From Desulfocapsa sulfexigens (lineage in GTDB: Bacteria; Desulfobacterota; Desulfobulbia; Desulfobulbales; Desulfocapsaceae): 21,556 nucleotides of DNA. Location: positions 1 through 21,556 of the forward strand of contig DYNG01000002.1 of NCBI GenBank assembly GCA_020721165.1, read 5' to 3'. Below are positions 1 through 7,998 of the stretch, piece by piece. The notes beneath the pieces were generated by a model, which saw nothing but the letters and a program-made list of their open reading frames with translations, was not told the origin of the DNA and made no database searches. How positions within the stretch are numbered: position 1 is the stretch's first letter; the number at the start of each line of letters is the position of its first letter. A program made the position numbers and the translations under genes.

Positions 1-220
1 AAAGGCCCGCCACTCCGCAAGCCTGCATATTGCGAATCAATATCACCCGCCGCCGCATACTCCGAATCTGCCCCAACAGAACCTCATCGGGATGCGCACG
101 ATATCGGTCATGCAGGTTGCGGATACGAGAGCCAAGAGCCAGAAAACGATTCGTGTAGGCGATGAGAAGAAAGGTGACCGCTGGAAAAAGCAGCGCCGGT
201 GTTGTTAGTGGAATATCCAT
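1..220 (-). CDS. DUF2721 family membrane protein (partial, 3' end beyond window)
   Basis: The reverse strand opens with ATG at 220-218 and stays open to the window edge, giving 73 residues that begin MDIPLTTPALLFPAV. A hydrophobic first helix (about residues 9-22) is followed by an AYTNRFLAL segment, a charged stretch RIRNLHDRY, and QIRSMRRRVILIRNMQACGV leading into a second hydrophobic region. This order (PALLFPA, then AYTNRFLAL, then a basic stretch, then a second helix) is what I recall of DUF2721, a small inner-membrane family of unknown function that usually has three helices in about 130-150 residues. The C-terminal half is missing. The gene is divergent from pal and shares the gap at 221-542 with it. 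There is no clear Shine-Dalgarno, but the start sits exactly where the family begins. A function cannot be given. Confidence 0.75.
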   Translation of the reverse strand, partial: MDIPLTTPALLFPAVTFLLIAYTNRFLALGSRIRNLHDRYRAHPDEVLLGQIRSMRRRVILIRNMQACGVAGL

Positions 221-415
221 ATTATCACCCAGTTATAATATTTGTTTTGAAGGGTTCCACCACCCAATCCGGGCCGGATGATTATTGTCGTTCCATGTTT
301 ATAAAAACCAATTATTATCCATTGGTTAATTGTTTGCTCAGATCACAATCTGAGACCTTGATAACAAAGGTGCCCAAAACCCCCCTCGATTCTCCTGTCA
401 AGTCGTCCTATTTAC

Positions 416-445
416 TTGACGCCATCGCCACGAAGAGTATATATT
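416..445 (+). promoter_or_regulatory. Probable sigma-70 promoter of pal
   Basis: TTGACG (416-421) is followed after 18 bases by TATATT (440-445), one mismatch each from the consensus hexamers. Transcription would start near 452 and give a leader of about 90 bases before pal. The -10 hexamer lies inside the left arm of a dyad (439-465), which makes repressor or regulator binding at this spot possible. Confidence 0.5.
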
Positions 446-465
446 CTTACTTGGTAAGAATATAT
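439..465. promoter_or_regulatory. Perfect 12-bp dyad overlapping the pal -10 region (candidate operator)
   Basis: ATATATTCTTAC (439-450) and its exact reverse complement (454-465) are separated by TTG. The dyad covers the -10 box and the predicted start site, a classical operator position. In RNA it would be a hairpin followed by TTTTGT, so a weak terminator or leader hairpin is the alternative reading. No regulator is identified. Confidence 0.45.
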
Positions 466-542
466 TTTGTCCCAATCATTTTCATCGTGCCTTCACCGCT
501 GTATGACTTGAGCAAGACCATCAATTCACCCTTTTCTTCACA

Positions 543-1133
543 GTGAAAACCATGCCAAAAAAGACCTTGCAGACCCTGTTCTTTCTAACCCTTGTCAGCT
601 CTCTGGCCCTGGTCAGCGGAGCTTGCAGCAAAAAAGAAGTCCCACCTCCAACTGGTGGTGATGCCGCCGGAGGCAGCAATATCACTTATCCGGACAGTGG
701 CAGCAGCGAGGGCACCCTGAGTGACAGTTCTAATCAGCAATATGGGAGCATGGGCCAGGATGGGAATCAAAGTGATGCCTATAAACGGGAACATGGCCGC
801 TCTTCCTCCCAGTTTCAACCCATCTATTTTGACTACGATCAATCCACCATTCGCCAGGATATGACCCAGAATCTGGTGGCCAACGCCAACTACATGAAGT
901 CTTCCTCCGAGTCCATTGTCATTGAAGGGAACTGTGACGCACGAGGCACCAACGAATATAACCTGGCCCTTGGTGAACGACGGGCCATCAACGCCAAAAA
1001 ATATATGGTTGATCTGGGCGTCAATGCCGGCCGCATCCGCACGGTCAGCTATGGCGAGGAGCGCCCCTTATTTGAAGGCTCTGACGAGAGCAGTTATCAG
1101 TACAATCGTCGTGACGACTTCGTCATCGAATAA
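543..1133 (+). CDS. pal: Peptidoglycan-associated outer-membrane lipoprotein Pal
   Basis: Pal anchors the outer membrane to peptidoglycan and works with the Tol system during envelope constriction. The 196-residue product begins with a basic N-terminus and a hydrophobic signal segment (about 10-26) ending in a lipobox-like LVSGAC with lipidated Cys28. A low-complexity Gly/Ser/Asn/Gln linker (about 35-90) follows, then an OmpA-like peptidoglycan-binding domain (about 92-196). Pal hallmarks are the FDYD strand, GNCDARGTNEYNLALGERRA, SYGEERP and the closing NRRDDFVI. The family more often has GHCDERGT, so His to Asn in the first motif is a small deviation. GTG at 543 and ATG at 552 are both possible starts, and neither has a good ribosome site. 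The gene stands alone: tolB and tolQRA are not next to it. The 3' end converges on cmk. Confidence 0.9.
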   Translation: MKTMPKKTLQTLFFLTLVSSLALVSGACSKKEVPPPTGGDAAGGSNITYPDSGSSEGTLSDSSNQQYGSMGQDGNQSDAYKREHGRSSSQFQPIYFDYDQSTIRQDMTQNLVANANYMKSSSESIVIEGNCDARGTNEYNLALGERRAINAKKYMVDLGVNAGRIRTVSYGEERPLFEGSDESSYQYNRRDDFVIE

Positions 1134-1175
1134 CCACATCACCAACAGGCCCTTTTCCTGCGTGCTCAATCCGTG

Positions 1176-1206
1176 AGGCCGAATACCATAGTGTGGTCTT
1201 CGGCCT
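1176..1206. terminator. Hairpin between convergent pal and cmk
   Basis: AGGCCGAA (1176-1183) pairs with TTCGGCCT (1199-1206). Inside, ACCA (1185-1188) pairs with TGGT (1194-1197) around a short loop. The hairpin sits 43 bases after the pal stop and about 47 bases after the cmk stop on the other strand. It is GC-rich but lacks a U tract, so it may be a weak two-way terminator or an mRNA 3'-end stabiliser. Confidence 0.35.
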
Positions 1207-1253
1207 TGCGGACATTCTCCCTTGTCAATGCCCCATCCAGCGCTCCCTTCTGA

Positions 1254-1949
1254 TCAACCTCCCCGCACCACCGCCAGCATTTTGCGACACACCGTCTCAA
1301 TATCAAGGCAACTGGTGTCAATAAGCAGGGCGTCTTCGGCCTTGAGCAAGGGGGCAATGGCCCGCGACTGGTCATCGTGATCCCGCTGGATGGTCATTTC
1401 CAGAACCTTCTGACTATCCACCTCCTGACCAAGCGCGAGCAGTTGGGCCACCCGCCTTCTGGCCCGTTCTTCGGGGGCTGCTTCCAGATAAAATTTCCAG
1501 CGGGCCCGAGGAAAAACGACCGTCCCGGTATCCCGTCCCTCGGCCACAATCCGGCCCTGCCGCCCTATGGCCTGTTGCATCCTGGTCAAATGAGTCCTGA
1601 CCACTGGAATGGCCGAGACCCGCGAGGCCAGCATCCCCATTTCCGGCGACCGGATAAGTCGGCCCACCTCCTGACCATTGACCACCACCCGCACATCGCC
1701 ATCTTCTTCTGTCACTGGAAACAGATGGAGATCAAGACCAGGAAGGGCCGCTGCGACGGCCTGATCGTCATCAAGATCAATGTGTAAATCGCGCAAAAAC
1801 AGTCCCACGGCCCGATACATGGCGCCGGTATCCAGATAGGTGTATCCCAAAGCCAGGGCCAACTGTCGGCTCAACGATGATTTGCCCACCCCCGAGGGCC
1901 CGTCAATGGTGACAATTTCGTCTTTTTCTCTGCGCGCCATCCCCCTCAC
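1254..1949 (-). CDS. cmk: Cytidylate (CMP/dCMP) kinase
   Basis: Phosphorylates CMP and dCMP with ATP in pyrimidine nucleotide supply. The 231-residue protein has the P-loop GPSGVGKSS (17-25), the LDTGAMYRA motif that starts the CMP-binding region (39-47), GRDTGTVVFP (138-147), and a lid region rich in Arg (ERARRR). The ending RDHDDQSRAIAPL followed by LLIDTS is typical of the family, and the length is normal. The GTG start (1949-1947) overlaps the hisC TGA in a GTGA arrangement, which suggests translational coupling; ATG at 1940 is an alternative start that would remove three residues. It is the last gene of the leftward array. Confidence 0.95.
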   Translation of the reverse strand: MRGMARREKDEIVTIDGPSGVGKSSLSRQLALALGYTYLDTGAMYRAVGLFLRDLHIDLDDDQAVAAALPGLDLHLFPVTEEDGDVRVVVNGQEVGRLIRSPEMGMLASRVSAIPVVRTHLTRMQQAIGRQGRIVAEGRDTGTVVFPRARWKFYLEAAPEERARRRVAQLLALGQEVDSQKVLEMTIQRDHDDQSRAIAPLLKAEDALLIDTSCLDIETVCRKMLAVVRGG

Positions 1950-3058
1950 CGATAGCCAAGCTGGTCAAGACACAGCGCCAGCGCTCGCAAGAATCGTTCA
2001 TTTTCCTCTTCCGTGCCCACCGTAATCCGCACCATTGAGGCATATCCATAGGGTTTCATGGAGCGAATAATCACCCCCTGATACAGCATGGCCTCATAGA
2101 GGGCGGTGGCATCCCCATGCACATCCACCAAAAAGAAATTGGTCTGGGAGGGATAGCTGACACGACCCAGCTTTTCCACCTCTGCCTGAAGATATCGTAA
2201 TCCGGCCCGGGTGCGCTGGAGGGTTAACTGATAGAACTCCTCATCCTGCAAGGCCGCCAGAGCCCCCACCTGGGCCAGTTGATTGACATTAAACGGCTGG
2301 CGCACCTTATGCAGACTGACCGCCACCGAAGATGGCATCAGGGCATATCCGACCCGCAATCCCGCCAGACCATAGGCTTTGGAAAAGGTGCGCAGAGACA
2401 CAACCCCGCAACGGCCAGTGTTTTCACGAATCAGGGTGCGAATATCCGGACACAGTTCCCGGTCCATAAAATCAACATAGGCCTCATCCAGCGCCACCAG
2501 AACCGACTCGGGAACCCGGTTCAAAAAATCGCGCAAGGCCAGGGGATGAATGGGATTGCCGGTGGGATTATTGGGGCTGTCAAGAAAAATCAAGCGGGTG
2601 GCAGCGGTGATTGTTGCCAGAATGGTGGGCAAATCATGCTGCATGTTCACCAGGGGCACCACGGTATTGACTCCCCCCCGCACCTGAACAATCTTCTGAT
2701 ACATCAGGAAAGAGGGGTGACTGGTAATCACCTCATCGCCATTCTGGACAAAGGCCTTGACCAGCATCTCGATGATTTCATTGGAGCCATTACCCAACAC
2801 CACCTCTTCCGCCATCAGGTGGTGGCGCGCCGCCAGGGCCTGGGTTAAATGATAGCAACTGCCATCAGGATAACGGTGCAAGCCCTCCAAAGCCCCGCGA
2901 ATAGCGGCAACCGCCCGGGGAGATGGCCCCCAGGGGTTTTCATTGGAGGCCATTTTAATCGAACCACTGATTCCATACTCTCTTTCCAGTTCCTCAAGGG
3001 GCTTTCCCGGTGGATACGGCGTTATGGAGGCAATATTTTCTGGCGTCTGAATGTTCAT
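1946..3058 (-). CDS. hisC: Histidinol-phosphate aminotransferase (PLP-dependent)
   Basis: Transaminates histidinol phosphate/imidazole-acetol phosphate in histidine synthesis; family members often also act on aromatic amino acids. The 370-residue fold-type I aminotransferase shows SNENPWGPSP (38-47), the NNPTG loop (163-167), DEAYVDF (191-197), and FSKAYGLAGLRVGY with the PLP-binding Lys227. A basic region near the C-terminus (MVRITVGTEEEN) matches the phosphate/carboxylate-binding Arg area. Length and motif spacing fit HisC. It is not near other his genes but is coupled to cmk, so an aromatic transaminase role cannot be ruled out. The ATG at 3058 is preceded by GAGAAAG. Confidence 0.85.
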   Translation of the reverse strand: MNIQTPENIASITPYPPGKPLEELEREYGISGSIKMASNENPWGPSPRAVAAIRGALEGLHRYPDGSCYHLTQALAARHHLMAEEVVLGNGSNEIIEMLVKAFVQNGDEVITSHPSFLMYQKIVQVRGGVNTVVPLVNMQHDLPTILATITAATRLIFLDSPNNPTGNPIHPLALRDFLNRVPESVLVALDEAYVDFMDRELCPDIRTLIRENTGRCGVVSLRTFSKAYGLAGLRVGYALMPSSVAVSLHKVRQPFNVNQLAQVGALAALQDEEFYQLTLQRTRAGLRYLQAEVEKLGRVSYPSQTNFFLVDVHGDATALYEAMLYQGVIIRSMKPYGYASMVRITVGTEEENERFLRALALCLDQLGYR

Positions 3059-3118
3059 ATCTTTCTCGGCGCTTGTTTTCTTGGGAAACGAACGAACCCT
3101 GTCAACTCCAGGGAGCCC

Positions 3119-4579
3119 CTAATCCATCGGCGGTCGTTGGGGCGGCAGATTCAGGCCCCGTTCCAGGGTATATCCCGCCCTTATCAACACATCTTCCCGA
3201 AAATGTGGCCCTTGCAGTTGAATGCCAATGGGCAGGCCCTGACGACTGAAGCCACCTGGGACGGACATCCCGGGAATCCCCGCCAGATTGGCAGAAATGG
3301 TCAAAATGTCAGACAGATAGACAGACAAAGGGTCATCCGCCATTTCTCCTATTTTCCAGGCCGGTGTCGGGACCACCGGCGAAATAAGAATATCACACAG
3401 ACCAAAAGCCCGCTTAAAATCTTCCAGGATCAGGGTTCGCACCTGCGAGGCCTTTTTATAATAGGCGTCATAATACCCCGCCGACAAGGCATAGGTGCCA
3501 ATCAGAATACGCCGTTTCACCTCAGGGCCAAAGCCCAGAGAACGGGTCTCCCGATACATTTCCAGCAACGAGTCCGCCTTCGGGGCCCGAAATCCATAAC
3601 CCACCCCATCATAACGGGCCAGGTTAGAGCTAGCCTCAGCCGTGGCAATCAGGTAATAGACGGCGACGCAGTAATCGGTGTATGGCAGTGAAATGTCAAT
3701 AATCGTGGCCCCTGCGTCCTTCAGCGCCTCAATCCCACGATTCACGACGGCCTGCACCTCCGGGTCCAGCCCGGCGCCAAAATACTCCTTCGGCACCCCA
3801 ACCCGCATTCCCCGCACACCTTCTGTTAAAGCGGCCATCAGAGGGGCAGGCGGTCGTTGCACCGAGGTGGAGTCGAGAGGATCATAGCCGCAGATGCCAT
3901 CCATCAGCAGCGCACAATCGGACACGACACGGGTCAAAGGGCCAATCTGATCCAGGGACGAGGCAAAGGCCACCAGACCATAACGGGAGACCAGGCCGTA
4001 GGTGGGCTTCATTCCCACCACCCCGCACAGGGAGGCCGGTTGACGAATGGAGCCCCCCGTATCCGAGCCCAGGGAGGCAGGACACTCCAGGGCGGCCACC
4101 GAAGCCGCTGATCCACCAGAGGACCCGCCGCTGACGAACCCGGATTTCCAGGGGTTTTCAGGAACCTGAAAGGCACAGTTTTCCGAACTGGATCCCATGG
4201 CAAACTCATCCATGGCCACTTTTCCCAGGATCACCACCCCCTGGTCTTTTAGCCTCTGAATAACCGTGGCGTCATAGGGAGGCACAAAGTTTTCCAACAT
4301 CCGCGAACCACAGGTGGTCGTAATTCCCTTCGTACAAATCAGATCTTTGACCGACAAAGGAATCCCACATAAAGGCGCCACTGCCCCCCGAGTCCGCAGC
4401 CGATCAGCTTCATCAGCCTGTTCCAGGGCCTGTTCGCTGGTGACCGTCAAAAAGGCCTTGATTTTGCCATCCACGGCGGCAACACGATCCAGGCAACTCT
4501 GAGTGAGCTCTCGTGAGGTAAGACCACCCGAGGCCAATTGCTCCCTGGCCTGGGCAATGGTTAATTCGTACGGCTTCAT
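3119..4579 (-). CDS. gatA: Asp/Glu-tRNA(Asn/Gln) amidotransferase subunit A
   Basis: GatA is the amidase subunit that frees ammonia from glutamine for GatB, which amidates Glu-tRNA(Gln) and/or Asp-tRNA(Asn). The 486-residue protein carries the amidase signature: Lys78 in LSVKDL, then the Gly/Ser stretch GGSSGGSAAS (151-160) with Ser153 as cis-Ser, and SDTGGSIRQPA with the nucleophile at Ser177. This Lys-cisSer-Ser triad spacing matches known GatA. The C-terminus (PGMSVPGG followed by LPIGIQLQGP) is also typical. The start has AAGGA upstream. gatC lies upstream, but 191 bases separate the two genes, and gatB is not in the window. Confidence 0.95.
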   Translation of the reverse strand: MKPYELTIAQAREQLASGGLTSRELTQSCLDRVAAVDGKIKAFLTVTSEQALEQADEADRLRTRGAVAPLCGIPLSVKDLICTKGITTTCGSRMLENFVPPYDATVIQRLKDQGVVILGKVAMDEFAMGSSSENCAFQVPENPWKSGFVSGGSSGGSAASVAALECPASLGSDTGGSIRQPASLCGVVGMKPTYGLVSRYGLVAFASSLDQIGPLTRVVSDCALLMDGICGYDPLDSTSVQRPPAPLMAALTEGVRGMRVGVPKEYFGAGLDPEVQAVVNRGIEALKDAGATIIDISLPYTDYCVAVYYLIATAEASSNLARYDGVGYGFRAPKADSLLEMYRETRSLGFGPEVKRRILIGTYALSAGYYDAYYKKASQVRTLILEDFKRAFGLCDILISPVVPTPAWKIGEMADDPLSVYLSDILTISANLAGIPGMSVPGGFSRQGLPIGIQLQGPHFREDVLIRAGYTLERGLNLPPQRPPMD

Positions 4580-4770
4580 GACGAATCCTTATGCTATTTG
4601 AAATAACCAGAGGGTTATCCTGTTGATTAAGTGTACAGAATGAATATGGACGCCATGAGAAATGACCTGCGAATGCACCAGAATCGCAGGTGAAAACGCC
4701 GCCTCCCTTCCCTCTCAGGAAGAAAAAGAGTCACTCTGATAGCTCGCCGCCACGGAGCTTACACTCCATT
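4580..4770. other. 191-bp spacer between gatC and gatA
   Basis: This gap interrupts two genes that are often packed closely. It contains an 8-bp inverted repeat, ACCTGCGA (4665-4672) and TCGCAGGT (4684-4691), with an 11-base loop and no T tract on either side. No open frame with a credible ribosome site is visible. It could hold a gatA promoter or a small RNA, but nothing in the sequence decides this. Confidence 0.4.
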
Positions 4771-5055
4771 CTATAAAACTCGAGGAACAATGAAGGCTTC
4801 GCCATTATGACAAGGACTATTGGCAAGGGCGTCAGCTTGCGGCAACGAAGAGACTATCGTATCTTCCCGCAAGGCATTACAGAGAAAAAAGGCATGGGTT
4901 GTTGGTTGAATCCCGCTGGTATCCAGCTCGTCTAACTTGTCAACATAGGAAAGAATGGTGTCCAGTTGACCGGTCATGGTCTCCAGTTCCTGATCGCTCA
5001 AGTGCAGCCTGGCTAACTGCGCCACCCGTTCCACCTCTTTTTGCGTTATTTTCAT
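4771..5055 (-). CDS. gatC: Asp/Glu-tRNA(Asn/Gln) amidotransferase subunit C
   Basis: GatC is the small subunit that wraps around and stabilises GatA and GatB. The 94-residue protein has the usual N-terminal ARLHLSDQELE motif (about 16-26), the helix with LDTILSYVDKLDELDTSGIQPTTH, then ALREDTI and a C-terminus ending in FIVPRVL, where the family consensus is FxVPRV. Length is normal. A purine-rich GAGGGTG precedes the ATG. It sits 32 bases downstream of the HD-GYP response regulator and upstream of gatA. Confidence 0.93.
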   Translation of the reverse strand: MKITQKEVERVAQLARLHLSDQELETMTGQLDTILSYVDKLDELDTSGIQPTTHAFFLCNALREDTIVSSLPQADALANSPCHNGEAFIVPRVL

Positions 5056-5087
5056 GGGGGTTCACCCTCTCTATCCACAATCTTCGT

Positions 5088-6161
5088 TTATACCGAGGCA
5101 CTGAATGAAAAGACAAAATTCGGCACTGACTGCGTAAACACATCCACAATCTCAGGATCAAACTGTGTTCCCGCATTCACCCGCAACTCCTGAATCGCTT
5201 CATCCATATTTAAATTACGGCGATAATTGCGACTGGAGGTCATGGCGTCATAACTATCCACGACGATGAGAATTTTCGTCAGGAGATCAAGCTCCTCCCC
5301 CCTCAGGCCATCAGGATACCCACCCCCATCCATTCGCTCATGATGATGGCGGATAATAAACTGCTCCCGCTCCATAAACCCCAACGGTCGAATAATATTG
5401 GCTCCCACCCCAGGATGCTTCCGAATCAGCTCCCATTCATCCAGACTGAGCTTTCCTGGTTTTTGAATGCACATCAAATCAATAACCAGTTTTCCGATAT
5501 CATGAAACTGAGCTGACCGCCGCAGCACCACCAGATCTCTTTCCGGCAACTGCATGGCCAGTCCCAGCATCAGGGCATATTCTGTCACCCGTACGGTATG
5601 ACCGGCCGTATAATAATCCTTTTCCTCCATGGCATTCTGCAGACTGCTCATAAGCTGAACCGTGGCATTTTCCAGGCTATGGCTGTAGGTCATAAGCAGC
5701 CGGTTGTTTTTTTCCAGCTCTTTGGTTTTTTCACGAACCTCATTTTCCAGGGAAATTGTATAATCCCTTTCCCGTAAGACAAACGACCGTTTTTCCACGG
5801 CGCGCTTGATTTTCGCGTGAAAAATGTCCAGATCATCAATGGGTTTGGTGATAAAATCATAACCACCAAGGTTAAGGGCCTGCACGACATATTCCATGGA
5901 GCCGGCCCCGGTCAGAAAGAGAACCGGAATCTCCAGGCCTCGTTCATTCAACACCTTAATGGTCTCAAAACCACCCATATCCTGCATATTAACATCCAGG
6001 ATAATCACCCCATACGAATCATCAACCTGCTCAATGACATCCCGCCCATCTGCCACCGCCGTCACCGCATAACCAAACATCTCCAGCACGGCGCCCACCG
6101 TGGAACGAACGGTCACATCGTCATCAGCCAGCAGTATTTTTACCCTGTTTTCTTCCGGCAC
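5088..6161 (-). CDS. Two-component response regulator with HD-GYP domain (probable c-di-GMP phosphodiesterase)
   Basis: A receiver domain (about 6-125) has the acidic pocket ADDD, phospho-acceptor Asp56 in ILDVNM and Lys106 in TKP. A coiled-coil-like linker (about 130-165) leads to an HD-GYP domain: AGHTVRV (His188), the HD pair in FHDIGK (His220, Asp221), KHPGVGANI (His249), RHHHERMDGGGYPDG (His272-274 and the GYP motif). Such proteins usually hydrolyse cyclic di-GMP under control of a sensor kinase, which is not encoded here. I place the start at GTG 6161-6159, preceded by AGAGG; it gives 357 residues beginning just before the receiver. An upstream start at 6266 would add 35 residues of non-family sequence and overlap the deacetylase gene by 34 bases. 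Confidence 0.88.
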   Translation of the reverse strand: MPEENRVKILLADDDVTVRSTVGAVLEMFGYAVTAVADGRDVIEQVDDSYGVIILDVNMQDMGGFETIKVLNERGLEIPVLFLTGAGSMEYVVQALNLGGYDFITKPIDDLDIFHAKIKRAVEKRSFVLRERDYTISLENEVREKTKELEKNNRLLMTYSHSLENATVQLMSSLQNAMEEKDYYTAGHTVRVTEYALMLGLAMQLPERDLVVLRRSAQFHDIGKLVIDLMCIQKPGKLSLDEWELIRKHPGVGANIIRPLGFMEREQFIIRHHHERMDGGGYPDGLRGEELDLLTKILIVVDSYDAMTSSRNYRRNLNMDEAIQELRVNAGTQFDPEIVDVFTQSVPNFVFSFSASV

Positions 6162-6232
6162 AGCTATACCTCTTGTCGTATTGAACAGTGAAGAGTCGTT
6201 TCCATCATCAAGCGAACAGTTACAAAAAAAGT

Positions 6233-7297
6233 TTACATTCTCCAATACTTTTTTGCAAGCTCCCACGCTTGGTGAATAGCCGGGTGCACGGATTTTTCCT
6301 GGCGTAACCGTTTGCTTAACTCACCATCAAGATGAACAGGGTGGTCAGTTGCCAGCCTTTGTCCACATAATTGACCAAGAACGGCCAGGATGCCATCTCG
6401 TTGACCATCCAGATTGTACCCCCCCTCAAGGGTCACCAGCAAACGACCCTCACACACATCCTCGGCCAGAGAGACCAAGGTATGGGTTAAATAGGCAAAA
6501 CCTTGCGCCGTGACCTCCATGCTCCCCAGGGGATCTCCCTGGTAAATATCAAATCCAGCAGAGACCAGAATAAGTTGGGGCCGATACTCACGACCAATGG
6601 GCGCCACAATGTCGTCAAATATGGTCGCATAATCACGATCTCCCTGATACCCGGGCAAGGGGATGTTGACCGTAAACCCCTCTCCTTTTCCTGCTCCTGT
6701 TTCCCGCAAAGAGCCTGTTCCCGGATAGTAGGGATACTGGTGGGTGGAAATATAGAGAACCTTATCACTGTCGTAGAATGAATTCTGCGTGCCGTTGCCA
6801 TGATGCAGATCCCAGTCCACAATCATCACCCGCTCCAACCCCAGAACCTGCGTGGCATAGCGGGCGGCGATCGCCACATTGTTAAACAGGCAGAAACCCA
6901 TGGAGCGGTCATATTCGGCGTGATGACCTGGGGGACGAACCAGGGCAAAACCATTGTCAATGGCGCCATCGAGCAGAAGATCAATCCCTCGAATCAGAGC
7001 CCCGGCAGCCATACAGGCCGCTGCATACGAATCTGGAGAGGTTCTGGTATCTGGATCAAGAAAGTCGAACTGTTTCCCTGCCGTTTCCGCGACTCTGCGA
7101 ATAAGATCAGGGGAATGATTCAGGGCAATCAATTCCTGGGAAGCTACGCCGAATTCTGGGGTGAGAAAAAAAGAGGAGAGAGAAGGGCTGTCCAGAAGCC
7201 GATAAATGGTTTTAATTCGCTCCGGTGATTCAACATGATCAAAGCCGGGATCATGATCTAAAAAAAGAGAATCTTTGAATACTGCTGTTTTTCGCAT
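6233..7297 (-). CDS. Histone deacetylase superfamily protein (AcuC/acetylpolyamine amidohydrolase-like)
   Basis: A Zn-dependent deacetylase of 354 residues. The active site is intact: the general-base pair His125-His126 in PPGHHA, zinc ligands Asp163 and His165 in DWDLHHGNGT and Asp250 in SAGFD, and the transition-state Tyr294 in LEGGYNLDG. GFCLFNNVA (134-142) is also conserved. Bacterial members deacetylate small molecules such as acetylpolyamines, or proteins such as acetyl-CoA synthetase; the substrate here cannot be read from the sequence. The ATG at 7297 is preceded by GGTGAGG. The gene lies 24 bases downstream of the cyclo-ligase gene and 71 bases upstream of the HD-GYP regulator, so all three may be co-transcribed, though no shared function is evident. 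Confidence 0.9.
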   Translation of the reverse strand: MRKTAVFKDSLFLDHDPGFDHVESPERIKTIYRLLDSPSLSSFFLTPEFGVASQELIALNHSPDLIRRVAETAGKQFDFLDPDTRTSPDSYAAACMAAGALIRGIDLLLDGAIDNGFALVRPPGHHAEYDRSMGFCLFNNVAIAARYATQVLGLERVMIVDWDLHHGNGTQNSFYDSDKVLYISTHQYPYYPGTGSLRETGAGKGEGFTVNIPLPGYQGDRDYATIFDDIVAPIGREYRPQLILVSAGFDIYQGDPLGSMEVTAQGFAYLTHTLVSLAEDVCEGRLLVTLEGGYNLDGQRDGILAVLGQLCGQRLATDHPVHLDGELSKRLRQEKSVHPAIHQAWELAKKYWRM

Positions 7298-7321
7298 TGT
7301 ATCCTCACCAAACTCCAGGTC

Positions 7322-7903
7322 TTATCCTCGTTGCAGGACTCGTTTTTCTGTCACAATCATATCCAGGAGCTGATCGTGAGGCCGGAGTGACAACAACCTC
7401 ACTATTTGCAAATCAAAGGCCAAACCTATTCGTGTTGACAGGGGAGCCTCATTCGTAAGAAAACGATCATAATAGCCTCCGCCATACCCCCATCGTCCAC
7501 ACCGTTCATCAAAAACCGAACCGGGCAGAAGAATAGCCTCGATGTCCCGCCCAGCCACCTGCTGATTTTCCCTCAACTCGGGCCGGGGCTCAGGGATGGA
7601 ACAAAAACCGGGCACACAATCCTGGTCCAGATCATTGATCGCCACAGCCAGCAATCGTCTCTCCGGAACCAAGGTCACCGGAACCACAATCCGCTTTCCT
7701 AATCGAAGAAGGGTGGTAATCAAGCGCTTGGTATGGACTTCAGAACGAAAATTGATATAGACAAAAACTGTATCTACAGATGTTATTTCATCAAGAGACA
7801 GGAGGGTGGACAGAATTTTACCGCTTTTAAATTCCCGCTCGGCGGCAGATAAACTGTTGCGGGCGGCAAGAATATTTTTCTTTAACAAAACCCCATCCAC
7901 CAC
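7322..7903 (-). CDS. 5-formyltetrahydrofolate cyclo-ligase (MTHFS)
   Basis: Converts 5-formyl-THF to 5,10-methenyl-THF with ATP. The family start LKKNILAARNSLSA is followed by a central FVYINFRSEVHT segment, then LPGSVFDE and the nucleotide-binding GRWGYGGGYYDRFL, and an ending with LDMIVTE. The frame is open back to GTG 8002, which overlaps the yeeE stop (GTGA) and would give 226 residues. Those extra 33 N-terminal residues are unlike the family (usually about 180-200 residues), and a strong intrinsic terminator (7928-7968) lies inside that stretch. I therefore prefer a start in the GTG GTG pair at 7903/7900, or TTG at 7888; none has a good ribosome site, so the exact start is open. Confidence 0.85.
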   Translation of the reverse strand: MVDGVLLKKNILAARNSLSAAEREFKSGKILSTLLSLDEITSVDTVFVYINFRSEVHTKRLITTLLRLGKRIVVPVTLVPERRLLAVAINDLDQDCVPGFCSIPEPRPELRENQQVAGRDIEAILLPGSVFDERCGRWGYGGGYYDRFLTNEAPLSTRIGLAFDLQIVRLLSLRPHDQLLDMIVTEKRVLQRG

Positions 7904-7927
7904 CGGCCCCCAATACCATTTTTCTCC

Positions 7928-7968
7928 AAAAAAAAATCGCAACTCCCTGTTCAGCAAGGAATTGCGAT
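7928..7968 (-). terminator. Rho-independent terminator of yeeE
   Basis: Read on the minus strand, a 14-bp stem with two G-U pairs (7968-7955 with 7949-7936) and a 5-base loop is followed by nine U (7936-7928). It begins 31 bases after the yeeE stop. It should end the sulfur-transporter transcript before the cyclo-ligase gene, and its position argues against the upstream GTG start of that gene. Confidence 0.8.
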
Positions 7969-7998
7969 GCATAAACACTCTTTTGCTACGAGAAACTG

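Larger units (their letters stand above)
221..542. other. Divergent intergenic region between the DUF2721 gene and pal
   Basis: No convincing gene is seen in these 322 bases. The stretch holds three short inverted repeats: AACCAAT/ATTGGTT at 306-312 and 321-327, CTCAGAT/ATCTGAG at 337-343 and 348-354, and the larger dyad at 439-465 that overlaps the probable pal promoter. It probably carries the promoters of both flanking genes. A + strand open frame crossing it (199-546) overlaps the DUF2721 gene antisense and has no recognisable product. Confidence 0.6.

Noticed and set aside
199..546. 115-codon open frame on the + strand before pal
   Set aside because: It overlaps the DUF2721 gene antisense, crosses the promoter region and pal start, has no ribosome site and resembles no family.
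2849..3691. 280-codon + strand open frame opposite hisC and gatA
   Set aside because: It is antisense to two clearly real genes in GC-rich DNA, where long shadow frames are expected, and its translation has no domain pattern.
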